From: Ruminococcus sp.
GTDB lineage: Bacteria > Bacillota > Clostridia > Oscillospirales > Acutalibacteraceae
DNA: 31,922 nt
Direction of reading: 5' to 3'
Assembly: GCA_004556705.1 (NCBI GenBank)
Contig: SFGA01000021.1
Coordinates: forward strand, 1 to 31,922
Both the position numbers and the translations under genes were made by a program. Under the pieces are notes generated by a model. The model saw nothing but the letters and a program-made list of their open reading frames with translations. It had not been told where the DNA came from and did no database searches. Below are positions 24,334 to 30,310 of this stretch, piece after piece; position 1 is the first letter of the stretch, and every line of letters begins with the position of its first letter.

Positions 24334-25218
24334 ATGAAAACACTTAACGGAACAATTATAAAAGGTATCGGCGGCTTCTATTATGTTGAAGCCGCCGATG
24401 AGATATATGAATGTAAGGCGAGGGGAGCATTCCGAAAGGAAAAGCTGTCTCCGCTTGTCGGCGATAAGGTAACTATCAGTATTAACGAAAATGCAGAGAA
24501 TACCATTGATGAAATTATGCCTCGAAAGAACGCTTTGACACGTCCGCCTGTTGTAAATATCGATAATTTGATTATTGTCGTATCAACGGTAGAGCCAAAG
24601 CCTTCTACTCTTGTGATTGATAAGCTTATCGCAGTTGCGGAGCATAAGAATATTGAGCCTATAATCGTTATTACAAAGTCGGATCTTGCATCTGCGCAGG
24701 AAATATTCGATATTTACACTCTTGCAGGCTTTAAGACAATAATCGTATCCAATGAGACAAAAGACGGTGTTGATGAGGTCAAGGCGGTTTTGAAGGATAA
24801 AATCAGCGCTTTAACAGGAAATTCTGGCGTTGGAAAAACTTCGCTTCTCAATAATCTTGACGAAACACTTGCTCTTAAAACCGCACAGATAAGCAAAAAG
24901 CTTGGTCGAGGCAGGCATACAACTCGGCAAGCGGAGCTTTACAGAGTCTGCGACGGGTTTGTTGTTGATACACCGGGCTTTTCGTCATTTGAAATTGATA
25001 AAAGCGACATAATTTTGAAGGACGAGCTTGCTTATTGCTTCAGAGATTTTTCCGATTATATTGAAAAGTGCAAATTTTACCCGTCCTGCACTCATACCGC
25101 CGATAAGGGCTGTGCCGTTGTTAAAGCGGTAAACGAGGGCAAGATCAGCAAATCAAGGCATAACAGCTATGTTCAGCTTTATAATGAGGTCAAGGATATA
25201 AAGGAATGGAACTTGTAA
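24334..25218 (+). CDS. rsgA: Ribosome small subunit GTPase RsgA
   Basis: Circularly permuted GTPase that checks 30S maturation. The 294-aa protein has an N-terminal OB fold, then motifs in permuted order: TKSD (G4), the P-loop GNSGVGKTSLL (G1) and VDTPGFSSF (G3). The C-terminal zinc motif (CKFYPSCTHTADKGCAV) has the expected Cys and His. The start is one base after the prkC stop. It overlaps thiN by 13 bases; in B. subtilis rpe lies between these two and is missing here. Confidence 0.95.
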   Translation: MKTLNGTIIKGIGGFYYVEAADEIYECKARGAFRKEKLSPLVGDKVTISINENAENTIDEIMPRKNALTRPPVVNIDNLIIVVSTVEPKPSTLVIDKLIAVAEHKNIEPIIVITKSDLASAQEIFDIYTLAGFKTIIVSNETKDGVDEVKAVLKDKISALTGNSGVGKTSLLNNLDETLALKTAQISKKLGRGRHTTRQAELYRVCDGFVVDTPGFSSFEIDKSDIILKDELAYCFRDFSDYIEKCKFYPSCTHTADKGCAVVKAVNEGKISKSRHNSYVQLYNEVKDIKEWNL

Positions 25219-25847
25219 ATAAAAGACGGTGCGTAATTGTCGGCGCCGCTAAAATTGAAAACAGCGAATTGTTAAAAAAGAATATTTTTTACGATGATTT
25301 TGTTATCGGTGCCGATGCAGGTTACAAAGCTTTGACAAATTTGGGCATAACACCCGATTTGATTGTCGGCGATTTTGATTCCTGCGATACTCCTGAGTTT
25401 GATGTCGAGGTTATAGCATTGAATCCTATTAAGGACTGTACCGATATGGAATTTGCCGTGGAAAGGGCAGTTGAAAAAGGCTTGTCCGATATTCTTATTC
25501 TTGGTGCTACGGGTGGCAGGCTTGACCATACATTTGCAAATTTTGCACTTTTGGGCGATTTCAAGCAAAAAGGAATCAATATAACAATTTTAGACGATTA
25601 TCACAAGATTTACACATTAAAAGACGAAGCTCACAATGTGCAGAAAAACAACAGATTTTTATCGGTTTTTGCACTCGGCGGCTTTGCCGAGGTAACTCTT
25701 GAAGGCGTGTTTTATCCGTTAAATAAGTATAAGCTCTCTCCGTTTCAGTCAATGGGCGTAAGCAATGAAATTACTGACACTAATGCAAAAATAACCGTAA
25801 CAGACGGAACATTGCTTGTTATGGAGGTTTCAAAAGAAGCTTTTTAA
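25206..25847 (+). CDS. thiN: Thiamine pyrophosphokinase
   Basis: Makes thiamine diphosphate from thiamine and ATP. The 213-aa protein has the family motifs GADAGYKALTNLGITPDLIVGDFDS, KDCTDMEFAVE, and GATGGRLDHTFANF, which supply the metal and substrate-binding acidic residues. The start lies inside rsgA with AAGGA about 6 bases upstream. The next two genes are very small and are followed by a terminator. Confidence 0.94.
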   Translation: MELVNKRRCVIVGAAKIENSELLKKNIFYDDFVIGADAGYKALTNLGITPDLIVGDFDSCDTPEFDVEVIALNPIKDCTDMEFAVERAVEKGLSDILILGATGGRLDHTFANFALLGDFKQKGINITILDDYHKIYTLKDEAHNVQKNNRFLSVFALGGFAEVTLEGVFYPLNKYKLSPFQSMGVSNEITDTNAKITVTDGTLLVMEVSKEAF

Positions 25848-25873
25848 CACTTTTCATCGCTTTTGAATATAGT
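25844..25873 (+). promoter_or_regulatory. Candidate promoter for the 51-codon gene and spoVM
   Basis: TTAACA (25844-25849), overlapping the thiN stop codon, 18 bases, then TATAGT (25868-25873). Each hexamer has one mismatch to the housekeeping consensus. I saw no convincing sigma-E type promoter in this 58-base gap, although B. subtilis spoVM depends on one. Confidence 0.45.
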
Positions 25874-25905
25874 GTAATAGCACAAGAAAAAAGGCGGTGT
25901 ATTTT

Positions 25906-26061
25906 ATGGGCAAACGCAAGCAGAAAATCGGTATAGGGGCAATTCTCCTTGTCTTTGGATTAGGCTTGGCCCTTGCCTTTACAATTCCTGCGAAGGCGCT
26001 TGTCGTTGTCCTGTCCTTTGCGCTTGCCGCAAGCGGCGTAGTGTTGTGCAAATGTTGTTAG
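25906..26061 (+). CDS. Small two-helix membrane protein with a CKCC tail, upstream of spoVM
   Basis: I do not recognise a named family. The 51-aa protein has a basic start (MGKRKQK), a first hydrophobic helix (about 8-25), a short turn containing Pro28-Ala-Lys30, a second hydrophobic helix (31-47), and ends in Cys-Lys-Cys-Cys. AAGGCGG lies about 9 bases before the ATG. The stop is 12 bases before the spoVM start and its TAG forms part of the spoVM ribosome site, so the two genes are likely co-transcribed and perhaps coupled. Position, size and hydrophobicity make a spore-membrane role tempting, but that is inference. The ribosome site, intact frame and membrane-hairpin pattern favour a real gene. 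Confidence 0.72.
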   Translation: MGKRKQKIGIGAILLVFGLGLALAFTIPAKALVVVLSFALAASGVVLCKCC

Positions 26062-26073
26062 GAGGAAAACAAT

Positions 26074-26160
26074 ATGAAATTTATCGTGTTTGACAATCCT
26101 AAGGTAATAGGCGGATTATTGCGTATGGTTTTCGGAATTAAAAGGGAAGTAAAAAATTGA
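26074..26160 (+). CDS. spoVM: Stage V sporulation protein SpoVM (28 aa)
   Basis: Tiny amphipathic peptide that marks the forespore surface by sensing convex membrane curvature and anchors SpoIVA. It reads MKFIVFDNPKVIGGLLRMVF and continues with GIKREVKN. Compared from memory with the 26-aa B. subtilis peptide, it keeps Met-Lys-Phe at 1-3, Pro9-Lys10, Gly13-Gly14, Arg17, Gly21 and Arg24; Pro9 is the residue needed for its shallow membrane insertion. TAGGAGG lies 8 bases before the ATG. The location right after thiN, closing the yicC operon before a terminator, is the same as in B. subtilis. At 28 codons it is easily missed by automatic gene finding. Confidence 0.9.
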   Translation: MKFIVFDNPKVIGGLLRMVFGIKREVKN

Positions 26161-26165
26161 TACAT

Positions 26166-26193
26166 AAACGGTGCTTTTGCGCCGTTTTTTTTT
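26166..26193 (+). terminator. Intrinsic terminator of the yicC-spoVM operon
   Basis: A 9-bp stem (26166-26174 with 26179-26187, one G:U pair), a TTTT loop and a run of nine T. It starts six bases after the spoVM stop. Confidence 0.93.
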
Positions 26194-26207
26194 ATGAATA
26201 TTTGACA

Positions 26208-26237
26208 TTGAATTGTAAAATAAGAGTGGTATATAAT
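26208..26237 (+). promoter_or_regulatory. Promoter of alaA
   Basis: A perfect TATAAT lies at 26232-26237, with TTGAAT (26208-26213) 18 bases upstream. A perfect TTGACA at 26202-26207 also occurs, but its 24-base spacing is too long. The start site would be near 26244, about 24 bases before the start codon. Confidence 0.65.
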
Positions 26238-26267
26238 ATAAATAGACAAAAGTTAAGGAATGATGTA

Positions 26268-27485
26268 ATGCGAAATTTTGAAAAATCACATAAGCTTGAC
26301 CATGTTTGCTATGATATCAGAGGTCCGATTATGGACGAGGCAAACCGAATGACCGAAAACGGCATAAAGGTTTTGAAACTGAATATAGGCAATCCTGCGC
26401 CATTTAATTTTACGGCACCCGATGAGATTATCAGAGATATGATATACACTCTCAGGGACTCCGAAGGCTATTCAGACTCAAAGGGTATTTTCTCGGCAAG
26501 AAAAGCAATAATGCAGTATTGTCAGATAAAGGGAATTCCGAATGTTGATATAAATGATATTTACACAGGCAACGGTGCAAGTGAGCTTATTACAATGTCT
26601 ATGCAGGGCTTACTTGACAACGGCGACGAGATACTTATTCCTGCGCCTGATTATCCGCTTTGGACCGCTTCCGTTTCGCTTGCGGGCGGTACACCCGTAC
26701 ACTATATGTGCGACGAGCAAAACGAGTGGAATCCCGACATTGAGGATATTAAAAAGAAAATAACAGACAGAACAAAGGGTATTGTAATTATCAACCCAAA
26801 CAACCCCACAGGTGCTCTTTATTCAGAGGAAATCCTGCTTGAAATTGCCGAAGTGGCAAGACAGCACGGCTTGATTATATTTTCCGATGAAATATATGAC
26901 AGGCTTGTTATGGACGGACTGAAGCATATTTCAATCGCTTCGCTTGCACCTGATGTTCCTTGCATTACCCTTAACGGACTTTCAAAATCGCACCGCATTG
27001 CAGGATTTAGATGCGGTTGGATGGTTATAAGCGGCGATAAATCAAGAATTAAGGGCTATATTGAGGGACTTAATCTTCTTTCATCGATGCGACTTTGCTC
27101 AAATGTTCCCTCGCAGCAGATTATTCAGACTGCATTGGGCGGTTATCAAAGCGTTGACGCGCTCTTAAAACCGGGCGGAAGAATTTATGAGCAGAGAGAA
27201 TGCGTTTATAACGCTCTTTCCTCGATTGACGGAGTCAGCGTTGTGAAGCCCAAAGCCGCTTTCTATATTTTCCCGAAATTTGATATGGATAAATTCCATA
27301 TAAACGATGACGAGCAGTTTGTTCTTGATTTCCTTAAAAAGAAAAAGATTTTGCTTGTTCAGGGTACGGCGTTTAATTACCCGACACCCGACCACGCAAG
27401 AATTGTTTATTTGCCGACTGTAAAAGAGCTTACACATGCAACGGATGAGCTTGCTGATTTCCTGAAAAATTATTCACAGTATTAA
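26268..27485 (+). CDS. alaA: Glutamate-pyruvate (alanine) aminotransferase AlaA
   Basis: PLP-dependent aminotransferase class I/II making alanine from pyruvate and glutamate. The 405-aa protein is strikingly like E. coli AlaA as I recall it: SHKLDHVCYDIRGPIMDEA, VLKLNIGNPAPFNF, IVIINPNNPTGALYSEE, the Schiff-base lysine in LNGLSKSHRIAGFRCGW, and LLVQGTAFNYPTPDHARIV near the end. I chose the ATG at 26268 because AAGGA is 8 bases upstream; the open frame extends back across the terminator and promoter. It is a single gene between its own promoter and a bidirectional terminator. Confidence 0.93.
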   Translation: MRNFEKSHKLDHVCYDIRGPIMDEANRMTENGIKVLKLNIGNPAPFNFTAPDEIIRDMIYTLRDSEGYSDSKGIFSARKAIMQYCQIKGIPNVDINDIYTGNGASELITMSMQGLLDNGDEILIPAPDYPLWTASVSLAGGTPVHYMCDEQNEWNPDIEDIKKKITDRTKGIVIINPNNPTGALYSEEILLEIAEVARQHGLIIFSDEIYDRLVMDGLKHISIASLAPDVPCITLNGLSKSHRIAGFRCGWMVISGDKSRIKGYIEGLNLLSSMRLCSNVPSQQIIQTALGGYQSVDALLKPGGRIYEQRECVYNALSSIDGVSVVKPKAAFYIFPKFDMDKFHINDDEQFVLDFLKKKKILLVQGTAFNYPTPDHARIVYLPTVKELTHATDELADFLKNYSQY

Positions 27486-27486
27486 A

Positions 27487-27527
27487 AAAAAGCCTTAGAG
27501 ATATAACTTCAATCTCTAAGGCTTTTT
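27487..27527. terminator. Bidirectional terminator between alaA and the ZIP gene
   Basis: A perfect 16-bp stem (27487-27502 with 27512-27527) around a nine-base loop, with an A-run on the left and a T-run on the right, so it has a U-tract on both strands. It lies between the stop codons of two converging genes. Confidence 0.93.
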
Positions 27528-27528
27528 G

Positions 27529-28275
27529 TTACATAACAACATCCAATATCATCATAATTAAAAATCCTATCGCAAACGAAAGAGCGCAAATACAGTCGTC
27601 TTTATTGTCTTTTGCTTCGGGGATAATTTCATTTACCGTAACATAAATCATTGCACCTGCGGCAAATGACAGAAGATAAGGCAAAAGCGAGGTAATCGTA
27701 CTCGACATTAAAAATGTGAGTCCTGCGCCGATAGGCTCAACCGCACCGGACAGGACGCCGATAATAAACGACTTCGTTTTTGAATAGCCTTTCGCTCTTG
27801 CGGGCAGGGAGACAACTGCTCCCTCCGGAATATTCTGTATTGCAATTCCGAGTGCGAGTGCAAAAGCCGAAGCAAAGGTTATGTTAGGGCTTCCCGAAGC
27901 AAGCGCCGAGAAAACTACGCCAACCGCCATACCCTCAGGTATATTGTGAAGCGTAACCGCAAAAATCAGCAGTTTGCTTTTGTCCGATTTTCCCCTTGCT
28001 TGTTTTATAAGCTTATCCGTTAAAATCAGATAAGCTATTCCAATGCAAATCCCCAACACAGCAGGGAAGAAGGACATTTTGTTCAAATGCTCCGATTGCT
28101 CTATTGACGGCAGAATAAGACTCCATATACTTGCCGCAAGCATTATTCCTCCCGAAAAACCGAGTATAATTCTGTTGATTTTTTGATTGATTTTATTCTT
28201 AATAAAAAATGCCGAGCAAGCGCCTAAGGACGTGCCGACAAACGGCATAAGAATTGACAAAACTGTTCTTAACAT
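27529..28275 (-). CDS. ZIP family metal transporter (ZupT/GufA-like)
   Basis: Predicted uptake transporter for zinc or related divalent metals, 248 aa, with about eight membrane segments. The metal-site signatures are HNIPEG (110-115) in helix 4 and QNIPEG (147-152) in helix 5, where the usual His is replaced by Gln, followed by GAVEPIGAG and AAGAMIYVTVNEIIPE. The cytosolic loop before helix 4 (KQARGKSDKSK) is short. AGGTGA lies 6 bases before the ATG. A 10-bp inverted repeat spans the promoter and ribosome site, which suggests regulation. The metal preference cannot be assigned. Confidence 0.92.
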   Translation of the reverse strand: MLRTVLSILMPFVGTSLGACSAFFIKNKINQKINRIILGFSGGIMLAASIWSLILPSIEQSEHLNKMSFFPAVLGICIGIAYLILTDKLIKQARGKSDKSKLLIFAVTLHNIPEGMAVGVVFSALASGSPNITFASAFALALGIAIQNIPEGAVVSLPARAKGYSKTKSFIIGVLSGAVEPIGAGLTFLMSSTITSLLPYLLSFAAGAMIYVTVNEIIPEAKDNKDDCICALSFAIGFLIMMILDVVM

Positions 28276-28282
28276 AAAAAAT

Positions 28283-28341
28283 CACCTGTAACCGAGTATC
28301 TACAATCATTATATCTTGATTAAAATACTTTGTTACAGGTG
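28283..28341 (-). promoter_or_regulatory. Control region of the ZIP gene: promoter flanked by a 10-bp inverted repeat
   Basis: On the minus strand TATAAT lies at 28313-28308, with GTAACA 17 bases upstream (28336-28331). CACCTGTAAC at 28283-28292 and its exact inverse GTTACAGGTG at 28332-28341 enclose the promoter: one copy covers the -35 and the other the ribosome site. This is consistent with an operator pair for an unidentified regulator. Confidence 0.5.
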
Positions 28342-28361
28342 CTTAGCTTGTTTATAGCTTA

Positions 28362-28784
28362 TCAGCAATCGATTGGATAGTCGTAATCGTAATCATAATC
28401 GTTTGAGTACCTGACATCGTCGTAATCATAGCTTTCGACGTAAGATGAGTCGTCGGCCTGCGATGATTTACGGTATGTATCTATAACGGGAATCATAACC
28501 GAAATTGTTACTATTACAATGAAAACTAAATAAATAATGAATGCGGTTAACGCACCCTTGCCTGCGGATTTTGCTTTTTTAGGTTCGCTGTGCATCATTG
28601 CAAGATATAAAATCAAGCCAATGAGAGGAAATATAAAGCCTAAAATTCCAAGCAGTACAGAGCCTTTTTCTTCCTTAACAGGGTTAGTCTTACCCGCTTC
28701 AAAGCCGTAGCTCAATACAGCTCCGCAATTTTCACATTTTGTCGCATCGTCAGGGAGACTGCATCCGCAATTTTTACAATACAT
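28362..28784 (-). CDS. Zinc-ribbon, two-helix membrane protein with Asp/Tyr-rich tail
   Basis: Protein of 140 aa, function unknown. The N-terminus is a zinc ribbon with cysteines at 3, 6, 17 and 20 (YCKNCGC and KCENCG). Two membrane helices follow (about 44-63 and 79-100) with a basic loop between them (EPKKAKSAGKG). The last 35 residues are Asp/Tyr-rich, with alternating Asp-Tyr (SNDYDYDYDYPIDC at the end), which puts a short repeated DNA stretch at 28370-28420. GGAGTGGG precedes the ATG. It lies 17 bases downstream of the ankyrin-like gene and is probably co-transcribed with it. Similar zinc-ribbon/membrane proteins are common in gut Clostridia and uncharacterised. Confidence 0.82.
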   Translation of the reverse strand: MYCKNCGCSLPDDATKCENCGAVLSYGFEAGKTNPVKEEKGSVLLGILGFIFPLIGLILYLAMMHSEPKKAKSAGKGALTAFIIYLVFIVIVTISVMIPVIDTYRKSSQADDSSYVESYDYDDVRYSNDYDYDYDYPIDC

Positions 28785-28801
28785 ATAAACCCACTCCTTT
28801 T

Positions 28802-30037
28802 TTAATCTGTTTTAAGTAAAGAATCTTTACTTTGATTTTTTATGGCAAAATAAATCTTATTTATCTTGCTTATAAGCTCATTGATCTTTTCATCCTTTGA
28901 CTTTTTGCTTATATGAATGACATTCGATTTCATTTTTATAGGCTTCGAGGTGTCACTCGGGTCGTAATTCATAAATGAAAAAACTCCGTTATCGTTCATA
29001 TCGAAATATCTTACCGCACCTGAAAAAGCTTCTTTATCGTCACAGTATTTTCTAAATATTATATAAGCCTGTGCTATCTTTTTGCTAAGCTCATCAAGCA
29101 CATTTCTGTTATAATCAAGAGTTCTCTCAAGGACATAAACGGTATTTTTATTGTTCTCGCTTATCATTTTATCCAGCAAACGACCTAAAAACGGATAAAT
29201 GAAAACACCTTCACTATGTTCGCTTTTTATACTGAAAGGCTCTGAAAAGTAGTCGAGTATTTCCTTGTCTGCATTTGCAACGGCAGTTGTTAATTTATCG
29301 TTATAGCTGTCTTCGAAATTGTCTATTTGTGATGAAAATCCATAGTCGCAAATGGTATACAGAGCAGGTATTTCTCTCGCACGCAGCTTTGTCAAAAAAT
29401 ACTTATCGTTTTTCTTAATCGCCAATGCAACAACAGTTGTGCGGAGCTTATCGTTATTTATAATTTCATCATTGAGCTTGTTCGTGTTTCTCGACACGCA
29501 TTGCATTGCCTTATTAAAAGGAATAAAGGTCATACCGTAATCCTTTGTGCTATCGTTGTCAACAATAGTTATGTAATTGTTTTCAGTTAAAAACTTTATA
29601 AGACCGTAATTTTCACATTCAAAAGCATAATCCAATATAGTTTTTCCGTATTCGTCGGCGTTAAGGAAAAGCTTGTCGTCATTATTTATGTACCTTTCCC
29701 AATAGCCTCTGTCGGTTGAGTGCGCAAAGATGTAGTTTGAATATCTGTCGGGGAATGCAGGCTTTGATTTACCTGCGCTCAAAAGCTCCTCGCAGGTTAT
29801 CTCCAAAAGCTCCGTATAGTAGCCTAAATCTTGAATTTGAAGTCCGTATTTACCCGATTTTATTCCGGACAGCCTGTTTGCTTGCTTTTGAATTTCATCA
29901 TCACTCGGCTGTTCTCCATTTTCAAGCAAAAGATACTGCTTGCAAAAATCCCTTCCCGACTTAAATTTATCACTTTTTTCATCAATGAGTTTAGACAAAT
30001 ATTTGCCGATTTCCTCATTGGTTGCAGTTCTGAACAT
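28802..30037 (-). CDS. Uncharacterised protein with N-terminal HTH-like region and ankyrin-like segment
   Basis: I cannot assign this 411-aa protein. Residues about 45-90 (NRLSGIKSGKYGLQIQDL, then LLEITCEELLSAGK) have the pattern of an XRE/Cro-type helix-turn-helix. Residues about 128-156 (EYGKTILDYAFECENYGLIK, then FLTENNY) read like an ankyrin repeat, and the middle may hold more degenerate repeats. The C-terminus is basic and helical (KKSKDEKINELISKINKIYF). There is no signal peptide or membrane segment, so it is probably cytosolic. AAGGAAG lies about 10 bases before the ATG. It diverges from the sialidase gene across a 273-base AT-rich gap and precedes the zinc-ribbon gene. A sensor-regulator role is only inference. 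Confidence 0.75.
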   Translation of the reverse strand: MFRTATNEEIGKYLSKLIDEKSDKFKSGRDFCKQYLLLENGEQPSDDEIQKQANRLSGIKSGKYGLQIQDLGYYTELLEITCEELLSAGKSKPAFPDRYSNYIFAHSTDRGYWERYINNDDKLFLNADEYGKTILDYAFECENYGLIKFLTENNYITIVDNDSTKDYGMTFIPFNKAMQCVSRNTNKLNDEIINNDKLRTTVVALAIKKNDKYFLTKLRAREIPALYTICDYGFSSQIDNFEDSYNDKLTTAVANADKEILDYFSEPFSIKSEHSEGVFIYPFLGRLLDKMISENNKNTVYVLERTLDYNRNVLDELSKKIAQAYIIFRKYCDDKEAFSGAVRYFDMNDNGVFSFMNYDPSDTSKPIKMKSNVIHISKKSKDEKINELISKINKIYFAIKNQSKDSLLKTD

Positions 30038-30159
30038 ATAATCTGCACTTCCTTTCTTTCACAATTATTATTATAGAGAGATTTTCCAAATATTTCTATA
30101 ACATATTTGCATATATATTTTTAATGAAAAATTTTTTTGCAACAAAAAGTATATGGTTT

Positions 30160-30260
30160 TTCTGTATACGATATATTAAATATACGGATAAAAATGTGCG
30201 TTGTATATTTTCAAATACTAATTTACTTGCAAATTAACGGATAAAATGATATATTAAATG
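30160..30260. repeat. Duplicated AT-rich words in the divergent intergenic region
   Basis: GATATATTAAAT occurs at 30170-30181 and 30248-30259, and ACGGATAAAA occurs at 30184-30193 and 30237-30246. The two words appear in opposite order in the two copies. The second copy overlaps the sialidase -10 element. Regulator sites are possible, but low-complexity chance is not excluded. Confidence 0.4.
30227..30255 (+). promoter_or_regulatory. Candidate sialidase promoter
   Basis: TTGCAA (30227-30232), 17 bases, TATATT (30250-30255). The start site would be near 30262, giving a roughly 50-base leader containing the hairpin at 30274-30294. Confidence 0.6.
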
Positions 30261-30273
30261 TAAAATTGGGGAT

Positions 30274-30299
30274 GACACAGAAAAACTTTGTGTCTTTTT
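30274..30299 (+). terminator. Terminator-like hairpin in the sialidase leader
   Basis: GACACA (30274-30279) pairs with TGTGTC (30289-30294), extended inward by a G:U and an A:U pair, and is followed by TTTTT. The ribosome site GGGGGAG starts at 30300. It could act as an attenuator, or protect the mRNA 5' end. Confidence 0.5.
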
Positions 30300-30310
30300 G
30301 GGGGAGAATT

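Noticed and set aside
28370..28430. Short direct repeats resembling a CRISPR or tandem repeat locus
   Set aside because: They are six-base units in frame that encode Asp-Tyr inside a coding region; no spacer structure.
30266..30310. Upstream TTG start giving the sialidase 15 more residues
   Set aside because: It has no ribosome site, would translate through the leader hairpin, and adds residues before an otherwise normal N-terminal basic-plus-hydrophobic segment.
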